A stretch of 22,601 bases of DNA from Welwitschia mirabilis (taxonomy: Eukaryota > Gnetophyta > Gnetopsida > Welwitschiales). Location: contig JBOZIK010000001.1 in NCBI GenBank assembly GCA_051453625.1, positions 280,423,625 through 280,446,225 of the forward strand. The letters run 5' to 3'. This document shows, in pieces, positions 12,368-21,829 of this stretch. The notes under the pieces were generated by a model that was not told the DNA's origin, ran no database searches, and saw only the letters and a list, made by a program, of their open reading frames with translations. The first letter of the stretch is position 1, and each line of letters starts with the position of its first letter. The translations under genes were made by a program, and so were the position numbers.

Positions 12368-12628
12368 TTGATTCTACTTTAAGTTCTAAATTATACAAAT
12401 ATGGCTAGGCTCAAATCCATAGGATATACCCCTAATACAGGTGACAAATGGTATGTGAGGTGGATGCATGCTTACAAATGACCCTCAATTCCTCGAAGCA
12501 TCTCTAGATGGTGCAACATGATCCATTGATATTAAAGGCTCGAGATATTAAGTTGGAGTAAGTTGATACATGGGTAGGGTATATTTACTTCTAGAAGAAT
12601 AGTATAAAAAAAATTCAATGCAACCTAC

Positions 12629-13114
12629 CTTGATGATGAAATCGAAGTGTGGGGATGAACATTATTAGAGTTATCTTTATTTAGTCTTGTTTGATGAGTA
12701 TACCAGACCATGCATGCAATTCTAACTAATGTGGATATTTAAGGAATCTATTGTATGCCATTTTGTATTATAAATGGTTGTGATGTTAACTTAAGTCAAA
12801 AGAAGATTGTACACATTAACAAGCTTATGCAAGAGAAGACTTACATCATTACTCTAAATTAGACCATTAAAGAAATTATTTAGAGTATTATTAAGAATAT
12901 AGTTATGATGGCTGAAGTTCATAATCTTTTGGAATGTAAAGAAAATTCCTAGAGAGAAGTCATATAAAGTTTTAAAAACATTCTAATAAATCCAAGGGTT
13001 ATGAATACAAAGGATCTAGAGAGAGGTAATGCCTCTTAAGAGCCACCTACTAGTAAGTCTATGTTTAAGACACCAAGAACAAAAGGAGAAATCAATAGCC
13101 ATCAAGGATTTATC
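12629..13114 (+). pseudogene. Weak coding-like stretch, unrecognised
   Basis: One plus-strand frame from about 12629 to 13114 reads as protein-like segments broken by roughly ten stop codons. It includes stretches rich in Lys, Glu and Ile around 12790-12960 and a Pro/Thr/Lys segment near 13045-13095. No motif of a known family is visible. It could be the remains of a mobile-element ORF or chance in AT-rich DNA. The support is only that long readable segments stay in one frame. Confidence 0.2.
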
Positions 13115-14214
13115 TAGGTAAGCATAGTCTTATGGATTTTACTTTTATTATAGAATAAATAATAGGTCGAATGAGCTTTTAACTATACCAAACACCTTTG
13201 AAATTTATCTTTAATTTTAATTACTAATGGTGAAAGGATCTAATTAATAGGATGGATGTTGGTAAAAATTAAACCTTAATAAGGAAATAATCCCTTAATT
13301 AGAGATAAAGTAAAGAAGAGACAATTCTAAGATTCTAAAAACTTTAAATAGTTAATTGTAGTTTTATAGTGATATGGATTTAAACTAAGTTAAAAACTTA
13401 GTTATTGTTCTTCCACAAGGATGAGTGGGGTTGACTAAAGAAAAATTACACAAACCCTTTCTAACTTGCAAGTTTACAAATTAAAAAGAAAAGAGAAAAT
13501 GGAAAAGGAGGAGTTTAGAAACTGGTATTAAAACTTCATTTGAAACAGTGGAAAGTAAGAAAGATTCAAGGAATCACTAATTCATCCTTCTGCAAGTTCT
13601 CACTCAATCATATGTAGTACCAACCCAAAACAAACCTTTAACCATCAACTATAAAGGCTTGGGTCATAATGACACAATCTCATTCACCATTTGAGTGTTC
13701 ATGAATTTGATTGTCATTGATCCCACAGCCTTATAAGAAAAGTGGAAAGTACGAACTAATTATGCACAAGAACCATGAAATTACTAAGACTATAAACCAA
13801 TTAACTTAATCAAATTCAATCAGTTGATAAAAATAAAACTTGATAATGCATTGTTTCTTTAGTAGTCCTAGTACAAAATGAATTGAAATTAATAATCAAA
13901 AGATAACTTCTCTTTAGCATTAAATCAAGAAAATGCACATTCTATCATAGATGAAGGAAGCAAAAAGGACATCTCAAGCTCCTTGAAAGGAAGCTTACTC
14001 CCCAAGGAGGTACTCATAAAGCAATTTTGCCTTGACAAAAGATTAGATGCTCTGTTAAAATAAAGTTTGATTATAAATGAAGGCTCATGACCCTTTATAG
14101 GTGAGGATAGGGCTAAGGTGGTTTAGAGCTTTTGGGTTGTAGCATTAGGTAGAATATTCATCATTTAGAATTTGGTAAATAAGACTCTATCATGTAGCAC
14201 TTGGTGGAGGTTGT
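13115..14214. other. No gene seen
   Basis: AT-rich sequence between the weak coding-like stretch and the outer edge of LTR copy A. I see no open frame, RNA gene or clear repeat. It is the flank into which the Athila-like array runs on its 3' side. Confidence 0.5.
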
Positions 14215-14624
14215 TGTTGTGGTGTGTATTTATGCAATGTTTACGTCCTGATTAGAATTTTGTTAACTACAAATAATATGCACAAATACAACACACTAAT
14301 ATAGATGGGAGTGATCTAAATGTCATAATTCATTGAAGGCCAAAATATGGAAATAAGAGAGTTGCCTTAAAGATGAGAAATACTATAACCTAGCCTACAT
14401 AAATAACTTGCAATGCATGAAAATGAAATAAAATACACTCATGCAAGGATAATCTAGGAAAAGAAATAACAATGCACCTAAACTAACAAAGCACAACGTT
14501 GACAAAGTTTGCCTTCATAATCTATACCACAAGAGAAGCTGTCACTGAATCTCAAGCAACATAAACTATGAGGAAGAAGATCATTCATACATTAAAGCAC
14601 AAAAAGAAATGTTTATATTAGAAA
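14215..14624 (-). mobile_element. LTR copy A of the Athila-like element, cut by a gap
   Basis: It aligns in direct orientation with 16788-17197 at a constant offset of 2,573 bp, with roughly 87 percent identity by hand count. Copy A has no primer binding site on its low-coordinate side, so on the minus strand it is the 3' LTR and 14215 is the element's outer end. The conserved end reads TGTTGTGG here and TGTTGCGG in copy B. Only the 410 bp nearest the 3' end are present. The other roughly 680 bp found in copy B are missing and must lie in, or have been lost at, the gap at 14625. Confidence 0.85.
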
Positions 14625-14724
14625 NNNNNNNNNNNNNNNNNNNNNNNNNNNNNNNNNNNNNNNNNNNNNNNNNNNNNNNNNNNNNNNNNNNNNNNNNNNN
14701 NNNNNNNNNNNNNNNNNNNNNNNN
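14625..14724. other. Assembly gap, 100 N, inside the retrotransposon
   Basis: Exactly 100 unknown bases, a common placeholder for an unsized gap. It lies between the end of gag and the middle of LTR copy A. If LTR A is complete, at least about 680 bp are missing, and possibly the whole pol region as well. Confidence 0.97.
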
Positions 14725-14739
14725 CTTCTTATCACCACC

Positions 14740-16340
14740 TTTCAATCTTTTCTTACTTTATTAGAATTCAGTAAATATTAAGTGGTAATAGACCCTTATA
14801 GTATTTAGTTAGCAAGCATGGTTTGTTGTAAAATACTTACAAGGTTTTCTATGTTGGTGTTTATTTTCTATTGAGGTTTTTTCAACTCCTCAATAAAATT
14901 CCTAAGATGATCACTATGGTTTTGGGAGTTGAAAGGGCTTGCAAAGTTATTTGAGTTATTGGATTAAAAGTTTGAATGCTCAAAGCTATTTCTAAAAGGT
15001 TAGAAGTTAGGATGATGTGTTTGAAAATTTATAAAGTCTGGTTTTTCACTCATCCTATGTTGAAAGTTGTGATTCTATCTTATCTTTGGTTATGATTTTG
15101 AGTGTAGTTTGAATATCTTTGGTTATAGGCATAAACTTCCTCATAGATTTTCTCTCTGTAGATAAGAAAAAAGGGGTAATCTTCTATGATATGATAGCTA
15201 TATTCAAATAAATCGCATGTTAGAACAACAACTTCACTCTTCTTAGTTGATACTTTAGCATTAAGGATCATCTGGGTGTATTTTTCTAAGATAGAATTGA
15301 AATCCTTAATAATGCTAGTTGTCTCATTTTTTATTTGGTTTCATTCTTCTCATGTTTTATTTATTTTAAGTCCTTAATGATTTGGCCTACTTTTCGATTT
15401 TCTCTATGTGAGGGTTTAGGCTAGGTTTGACTTACTTCCATCAAATCCTCTAACACCTTTAAAGCATTTTCTAGGATTTGGTTTAACAGGTTGACTCTAC
15501 AAGAAAAATCTACAAGTTGCTTGATATAACTATTTAACATAAGTAAAAATAGTTAACTAACTCTACCTATGAAAAGGCATTTATAGGATTCAAATGTAAA
15601 GAAATAAAGAATCTCTCATAGGTAGAGGTATAATTATTTTTAGGCATGTGTTAGAAGTTGATAACTTCTTTCTCACATTTTCTGATGATGGTTTCACTCA
15701 TGAATCTCTTGATAAAGTCTTATTAAACTTTAATCCAAGATTTAAGGCTTTTATGAGAAATAGTTTTAAGATAAAGTTTTGCTTTATATCTCAAGGTGAT
15801 TGGAAATATAACCATGTAGGTTCTATCACTTATTCATTTCTTACCATTTCTAGAAGTAGAGATAAGTTGTTCTATATTAGTGATGTATTGTAAAGGATCT
15901 TCATCAGGTTATTTACTAAAGATAAGATAAGCATTTAAGTTTTAGAGTTCTACATGATTACCAAAAGATAAGTTGAAAGGAGTTTGTATTTCATGTTTTT
16001 TGTTTGATATAAGAACTCTAAGGATAACATGAGTACTAGGTTGAAAAGGACTGGAAGTAAGAGTTCCAATAATAAGAGGTGGATTTGAAGGGATAGATTG
16101 TTTAAGCTTTTGAATTGAGTTATACATGGTATTAAAATCGAACTTTATAGAAATAAAGTTGAAAATTGCAGGAAATTCAAAATCTTGCATATCTTCACTA
16201 GTTTTACTTATTACTATTTCAAGATTTATTAAACATTCTCTAATATTTTTAGCAATCAATACTTATTCTGTTTGGTATTTTTCTTTTTTACTAGACTTAA
16301 CAATTTATGCTCAGTCCCAGATCTATAAAAGTACCATCAT
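14740..16340 (-). pseudogene. gag: Decayed Ty3/gypsy gag (Athila-like)
   Basis: Gag forms the virus-like particle and binds the element's RNA. The reading frame starts at ATG-ATG (16340) about 430 bases after the primer site and can be followed for 269 codons to 15534 despite about a dozen stops. Codons 179-213 carry the Retrotrans_gag signature (IFPITLRYKAK, then SLKSWIKV and DFIKRF), matching the family pattern in which LFP-sL-kAk is followed by a Trp and then a FxxxF-type segment. A YERFF segment follows near 15590. After a frame change, 15176-15217 shows a relic CCHC zinc knuckle with correct spacing but Phe and Tyr in place of its second and last Cys. An Asn/Gln/Tyr-rich stretch follows (to 15080). 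Another frame then gives FIEELKKPQ and NTNIENLVSILQQ near 14800-14890, which resembles the C-terminal coiled segment of Athila gags. No intact product is possible. Confidence 0.85.
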
Positions 16341-16766
16341 TGTTCTAGTCTGGAGGATATCCTAGACGATAGAAATACAGAAATCACAAGAAAAACATAA
16401 TCATAAAACAAAAATGAAAAAATAACTCTTGATAGAAAAACTCAAAAAATAGACTGTCATCCATCTAAGTCATCTATATAACCAAGGGGATGATGGGACT
16501 AAAACCCTAAAAATTTAATAGAGAAACTGAAATAAAAAACTCTCAGTACAAAGGCCATTATCACTATGCATCATCTAGATGATAAAGTAGACGATAAATG
16601 TTTATTGCAGAATAGAAAAATAGACTTTAATTCAAAAAATAGAAAACTGACTCTACAAAAATGGAAAACCTATGCTACTGCAGGTACTGTTACATCACTA
16701 CTATAGCAAGCATCTAAACTACATTACTTACTGAAGCAACAACAACTTTTGAACTCCAAACAGCCT
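16341..16766 (-). other. Retrotransposon 5' leader with paired repeat motifs
   Basis: About 430 bp lie between the primer binding site and the gag start. There is no open frame. It contains two members of a recurring motif (16452-16497 and 16569-16600); the second includes the perfect 14-bp palindrome ATCATCTAGATGAT at 16570-16583. Confidence 0.6.
16452..16600. repeat. Recurring motif pair in the leader
   Basis: GTCATCCATCTAAGTCATC (16456-16474) with a downstream GATGATGGG (16490-16498) forms the first member. ATCATCTAGATGAT with GTAGACGATAAATG (16570-16600) forms the second, about 115 bp later. Confidence 0.45.
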
Positions 16767-16784
16767 TCCCTAGCAATGGTGTCA
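16767..16784 (-). promoter_or_regulatory. Primer binding site, tRNA-Asp type, degenerate
   Basis: On the minus strand the site reads TGACACCATTGCTAGGGA, three bases after the LTR end. Athila and related elements use TGGCGCCGTTGCCGGGGA, the complement of the 3' end of plant tRNA-Asp (reference recalled, not searched). The 18-base site differs at five positions, all transitions, four of them at CpG bases. Its place directly next to the CA-ending LTR makes the call firm even though the site is degraded. Confidence 0.85.
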
Positions 16785-16787
16785 AGA

Positions 16788-17874
16788 TGTTGCGGTGCAT
16801 ACTTATGTAATATTTACATCCTGATTAGAATCATATTAACTACAAATAATATGCATAAGCACAACACACTAATATAGACTGGAGTAACTCAAATCTCGTA
16901 ATCTGTTGAAGGCCAAAATATGGAAATAAGAGAGTTGCTTTTAAGATGATAAATACTCTAACCTAACCTATAAAAATAACTTATAATGCATGAAAATAAA
17001 ATACAACGCATTTGTACAAGGCTAATCTAGGAAAGGAAATAACAATGCACCTAAACTAACCAAGCATAACTTTAACAAAGGCTGCCCTTATAATCTATAT
17101 CATAAGAGATGCTGTCACCAAATCTCAAGCAACATAAACTATGAGGAAGAAGATCATTCATACATTAAAGCACAAAAAGAAATGTTTATATTAGAAATCA
17201 CATCACATCCGTATTACAAAGTAGTCACATCTCAGTGGAGGAAATGCCGCCCAATACCAAGGAAACATCTCTCTAAAACTACAAGATGGTTCTCTAGCCC
17301 CTTGATCTCCTGTCAGGGGTATATCAGGTGTAAACGAAGATAAGGAGGAGTCGAGGAAGAGACCTCTATCTATTAACTCAAAACATGAAATGAAATAGAC
17401 AGAAAGGCATAGGTAAACCCTAACTATTGCACAGAAAAGAATTAGAATACAAGTGTCAAAAGCTAGGTGAATATTCAATGTAGGCATTACAATCAGTATC
17501 ATCAAAATGGTCATCTAGACGATCAAGGAGACAATGCCAACTCATGGTCAAATCCTCTTCGACTGCCAGTCAGAACTTAATCAACATCCAGTTGACACGC
17601 TCTTCCATAGTGTCATTCAGAGGATGAGGTGGATGATGGCCTTAAATAGATCTTCAATCAGTGCATTAGCCTTATTGTTTATAAGAAGTTATCATCCAAA
17701 ATACAAATTATTCATATTTGATCAAAATGCTTGTGATTTATCATTGAAATTACATATTTCCATCCTTTTCATCCCAGCTCTCCATTATTACAAAAACTAA
17801 GCATTTACCTATCAATTCACCTGTAAAACAACTTAGAATACCCTATTAAATATACGTAAGTTGATGGCGTAACA
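16788..17874 (-). mobile_element. LTR copy B of the Athila-like element, complete, 1,087 bp
   Basis: On the minus strand it runs from TGTTAC (17874) to GCAACA (16788), a near-perfect inverted terminal repeat with TG and CA ends. A polypurine tract precedes it (17877-17885) and a primer binding site follows it (16767-16784), so both borders are marked independently of copy A. The low-coordinate 410 bp match copy A at 14215-14624. The open frames inside it (17203-17514 and 17534-17800) have no supporting homology. Two members of the recurring motif lie at 17510-17536 and 17610-17639. The length fits the rather long LTRs of the Athila group. Confidence 0.85.
17510..17639. repeat. Recurring motif pair in the LTR
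   Basis: TCATCTAGACGATCAAGG with GGAGACAATG (17511-17536) and GTCATTCAGAGGATGAGG with GGTGGATGATGG (17612-17639) are two versions of one motif about 100 bp apart. Similar pairs occur in the leader and in the spacer after integrase. Confidence 0.45.
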
Positions 17875-17876
17875 TA

Positions 17877-17885
17877 GCCCCCTAC
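17877..17885 (-). promoter_or_regulatory. Polypurine tract upstream of LTR copy B
   Basis: The minus strand reads GTAGGGGGC, then TA, then the LTR start TGTTACG. A G-rich purine run in this place is the plus-strand primer of LTR retrotransposons. It shows that the sequence above 17875 is the 3' end of an element's internal region. Confidence 0.75.
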
Positions 17886-18411
17886 TTAGTCTTGTCAGTC
17901 CCTAACAAAACCAGGTCGTATACCACATTTATGAGCCAACTTATTAGACAATAAAAATAACTAGGATACCTGAAGAAATTATCTCAAAAAGATTTGAAGA
18001 ATATTTTAGAGATAGATTAAATTTATTTAAAAAATTAAAAACATTAAACAGAAACACTTGTGAAGCATCAGAGGTTGGACAAGCCAGATGAAAGGCTCTG
18101 AAAAGGGTTTTCAAAATTGGAACCTATAACAGAAATTGATTTTCTCAGATAATTAGTTAATTAATTATGATAAACAACCCCTCACTGTGATAAATAGTAA
18201 AATATGAAGATTTCCCTAAGTAAAATGAATTCTCATCATAAAAATCGAAAAGTAATCATGTAAAAATCAGATAGAAATAATACTCCATATTAAAAAGAAA
18301 CGATATGTCTATATAATAACAAGAGCTTTTAGTACAAAAAGGTGTAGAAGTGGAGATAAAAAAATATAATGCAAAAGTCACTTCCCTTGTCTATGCATCA
18401 TGAACTCTAGT
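17886..18411 (-). other. Untranslated 3' part of the element's internal region
   Basis: A 526-bp AT-rich spacer between the end of the extra ORF and the polypurine tract. I see no coding sequence. Confidence 0.55.
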
Positions 18412-19117
18412 TTAGACACGTACTAACTTTGGAATATCTACAGTCACACTTTGCTGAATAGAGAAAATGTGTTGGCTTAAGTCCACCATCTGATCCTCTA
18501 TGTGCTATACTCTCCTCTCGATAGATAGGATCCACTGCTCAAATCTCTGCTCGAAGGTCTGAAACCTCTAATTAATGAAACCTCTAATGGTCTCAGTAGT
18601 CTCAGCTAGAAGGGCTTGGATATGCTCTAAGTAAGCTCCAACTGTAGATCTCTGTACTTGAGGTCTCTCTGCCTCTCTTAACATCTGTATGCCTATATCC
18701 TGTAAATAACAAGTAGAAGTCTTAATATGTAAGATACGTCGCTCACCTATGAGCTCTAGTATTTCAAATCATCTGAATAAAGCTGAGAGGAGGCATGGAT
18801 AACCCAGTGTCTATAGATGTCATGTCTCAATGATGTACCTGAGTCTCCTCCAGATAAATGTAGATAAGTCCATCTGCTCCCCATGATGAAAAGCTGCCGG
18901 AATCTGTAAATGTGTAACCATAATATGGCTGTCATGGTATGATGGACTCATGTTATGAATCAGTTCTCTATGCAAAACTCTGTATGTGGGGGTCAGCTGA
19001 GTAACATTTACCCCTTGTCGATCAGTGGTCAAATTAGCTAGAATGTCTAAAATGATGCCATAAGCTTGATGCTTATCTATCCCACCAGCTGAATGAATAT
19101 GCAAGCTCCCAAGTCCT

Positions 19118-19166
19118 CCAAGATCTGTGATGACTATAATGTGAGACGGAAGGATAGCTATCACGT
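19118..19166. repeat. 49-bp sequence duplicated across a gap, left copy
   Basis: It is identical, base for base, to 19267-19315 on the other side of the 100-N run. It reads as two overlapping contig ends that were not merged. Confidence 0.9.
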
Positions 19167-19266
19167 NNNNNNNNNNNNNNNNNNNNNNNNNNNNNNNNNN
19201 NNNNNNNNNNNNNNNNNNNNNNNNNNNNNNNNNNNNNNNNNNNNNNNNNNNNNNNNNNNNNNNNNN
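19167..19266. other. Assembly gap, 100 N, probably spurious
   Basis: Exactly 100 unknown bases flanked by identical 49-bp ends. Removing the gap and one copy leaves one continuous frame through the extra ORF, so no real sequence is likely to be missing here. Confidence 0.95.
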
Positions 19267-19315
19267 CCAAGATCTGTGATGACTATAATGTGAGACGGAA
19301 GGATAGCTATCACGT
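19267..19315. repeat. 49-bp sequence duplicated across a gap, right copy
   Basis: Exact match to 19118-19166; see the gap between them. Confidence 0.9.
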
Positions 19316-19709
19316 GGTCTTGAATGTATGCAACAATGATATCCTGTACTTGACCACGAGTATCTAGTCGCCTCTCTATATGCATGATGTCATAGAACTC
19401 TCTCATCTCAGAAGCATAATAGGCACCATGTGCATTTGTGATCCATCTGAGTTGTAGCTTTATCAATCTCTAATCAACCTCTGGCTCTATGCAACTCATG
19501 AAATCTCCAAAATATCTCTTGACATGAATGCTAGCTATCTGTATGCTCAAAGATCATCCGTGTCAAGGTGGCAGGTGTGTGGGCTCTGCACATTGTATCT
19601 AAGGCTTAACCAAAGGGCTTACCTCCTACTCTACAGCCTTAGCTAAAGCATCTTCTTGTCTAGCTCTATGTGTACGTGGCCTACTCAATCGAAAATGTAA
19701 ACTCATCAT

Positions 19710-21829
19710 GCGAAAATAGATAAACAATTCAAAAACATCTCATGGATGCGTAATAATGACCCCTAAAATTGATGAAAAGTAGAAAAATTATTGAAAATAT
19801 GTCCTACCCCCTTAAAAGATGCAATGCATCTCAAAGTGCCTAATCATGAGAGGAAAAAATGGAAAAAGTTTGAAAATTATGTATGTAGTGGCTTCACAAG
19901 AAGTAAAAAATCGAAGTAATCAAATGAGAAATACAATCTAGCAAAGTCATAGAGCATGTCGCACTAATCAATTTTACCTAAAGGACCACTATGATTTGAC
20001 CTACGGTTTATGAGAAAACGAGCGCGAAAGGTAAAAACCTGGAAATACCTCATAATACATAAAAGTAATCATAATGATCTGTAAGTACCAAATTGAAGAG
20101 CGCAAAAAACTAAATAATATACATGAAAACTGCACATCAAAAGGTTGTAAAATGGGAGAAAAAAAATGAAAAATCAGGAGGAGAGAGAAACATACCTCAT
20201 TTTTACAAATTTGAAGAAATCTTGTGAAGTTGGCAATGACATCAGGCGGGACAAGTCCTAAAATGCTGGTACTAGCCAGAGGGATTATTGTCTCTCAAAA
20301 GAACAAAGGAAAAATGAGGAAAAAGAGTTTGGGACGTGGTTTTATCACACTATCATCCTGTCACATCATCCAGACGACATCCCTAGGATGACTATCAGAA
20401 AAAATTAGGCTGTTATCCACCACAGTGTCGTCTGAATGATCAGGTGGACAATAGGACATCAAAAAGATTTTCAGAAGAAAAATATTAGCCATGAAAGTTA
20501 GGCTCAGGTATGATCATTTAAGTGATAGTTCTGAAAAGAAAAAAGATCAGAAAATAGAAAATCATACAGAAAACACGAAAAACCATGAAAAATCAATGGG
20601 AAAAAAAAATAAATACACATAAAAGAAAAGCTATGACTAAAGAAAAGAGACTATCTAAGTTGAAAACCTATAATAGAACTAAATGAATGTGCCCAAATAA
20701 AAAAATGAAAGCATGATAGACTTAGAACTTAATAACCTATAAGGGATCTCATAAAGTTTGTGGAAAAGATGTTCTTTTAAACATTTTTTTTTATGAAATT
20801 GAGTTTTTAGAAAAAATGTTTTGTCATGATTAAAGAACAAGACAACTACTAAATGATTAAGGTCCTAAGAAGAAATAAGAAAATGTAGAAATGAATTTAA
20901 AACAAGAGACTCAAAAATCGAATAAAAACAAAGTGAAAATAGACATAAGGAACAAGGAGAATATTGTTTACCTATTCTAAGTACTAACCTAGCAAACTCC
21001 CAAGGAAAACATCATAACATCACCCGAGTAAATATGCATGAAAAAATGTATTAACTCCATAAAATTCATTCGAAAAGGCAGTGGTTATGGCAATATCTAG
21101 AGCTTTAAGTGTGTCAAACAATGAATGTCAAAACCCAAAGTTACTTAGAAATGAACTTACCTACTTTCACCCCATAAACTCACTAGGAATCTCCAAAAGT
21201 AAAATGATCAAGTGGGAATACTAGGAGTCTAGGAAATAAGTAATGCCTCTGATGATACCAGAAACATTACTTATCCTAACCTTAAATTTTTTATTTCTTT
21301 TTCCATGATGAGGGGAGTGCAACCACTTTTAGAGGAGTAAGAACTCACGAAGCATGACCAACTGACCCCTCAGTGGAGTTCCCATTACTACCAACACTGC
21401 CAAAGGTCCTCTAAAAAATATTTACCCCAGTGTAGTAGGACATCATGGTGATCATGTATTTTTCATTAAAGCACAAAATACAATAGCTTATCGTCATTAT
21501 TTTTCTTTCTTTTTTTTCACATAATTCTCACATAATTACATACTCAAAAAAGATGAAGGTGAATAAGTGAGACAAAAGACAGAAAAAAACATTCCCAAAT
21601 AACCTAAGATTTAAACACCATTAAAAAACACAAGAAACCAAAGAATCTTCCTTTAAATAAAGTCCATAAACATGTGAATGTCTCAATATTGGGTGAATCC
21701 AATCTTATCATTTGTAAATGCCCAAGTATAAAACTAATCATGATAATTTACAGAGTAATACAAGTCAAGTTTGAATGATGATCAGGTAATATCATAATAT
21801 TTAATCAAAGGAGTAGGCTAAGAAAGAAC
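19710..21829 (-). other. Spacer between integrase and extra ORF
   Basis: About 2.1 kb of the element's internal region with no intact coding sequence. It holds two members of the recurring motif (20351-20396 and 20411-20455), A-rich stretches around 20520-20960 (T-rich on the coding strand), and a possible intron on the minus strand (donor GTATG at 20195-20191, acceptor ending TTTTAG at 19763). Long non-coding spacers on either side of the env-like ORF are usual in Athila elements. Confidence 0.55.
20351..20455. repeat. Recurring motif pair in the post-integrase spacer
   Basis: CATCATCCAGACGACAT (20364-20380) and GTCGTCTGAATGATCAGG with GGTGGACAATAGG (20427-20455) are the third occurrence of the motif pair, about 70 bp apart. 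Confidence 0.45.

Larger units (their letters stand above)
18412..19709 (-). pseudogene. Extra ORF in the env-like position of the Athila-like element
   Basis: After discounting the 100-N gap and one copy of the 49-bp duplication beside it, a single frame of 383 codons runs from ATG-ATG (19709) to TAA (18412). It has ten in-frame stops and needs no frameshift. The middle part (ITNAHGAYYASEMREFY near codon 90-106, then TPTYRVLHRELIHN, the SYHDSH segment, FIWRRLRYI and LGYPCLLSALF) resembles the domain called putative plant transposon protein (Transposase_32 type), known from plant Ty3/gypsy elements. The C-terminal part (about codons 285-375) is rich in Glu, Gln and Arg with heptad-like spacing (FQTFEQRF, IERRV, HIEDQMVDL) and probably formed a coiled coil. 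Its function is not established. Its position between integrase and polypurine tract matches the env-like ORF slot of Athila elements. No signal peptide or membrane segment is evident. The stops lie at codons 28, 37, 49, 52, 80, 247, 250, 264, 331 and 352. Confidence 0.7.

Noticed and set aside
11385-12408. Open frames of over 330 codons on both strands
   Set aside because: They consist almost entirely of N and are artefacts of the gap.
14215-17197. Reading LTR A and LTR B as the ends of one complete simple element
   Set aside because: LTR B has a polypurine tract and an element's 3' coding region on its far side, so it also closes another unit, and the space between the LTRs lacks pol.
17203-17800. 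Two open frames of 103 and 88 codons inside LTR B
   Set aside because: They lie within the LTR, on opposite strands, with no recognisable protein features.
18412-19709. Calling the extra ORF a second gag
   Set aside because: It lacks the Retrotrans_gag signature and zinc knuckle, and it lies between integrase and polypurine tract, the env-like position. The true gag follows the primer site at 16340.
21246-21260. Minus-strand TGGTATCATCAGAGG resembling an initiator-Met primer binding site
   Set aside because: It differs from the usual TGGTATCAGAGC by a 3-base insertion, is not preceded by a CA-ending LTR, and the region has no match to the LTRs found. The tRNA-Asp type site at 16767-16784 is properly placed.
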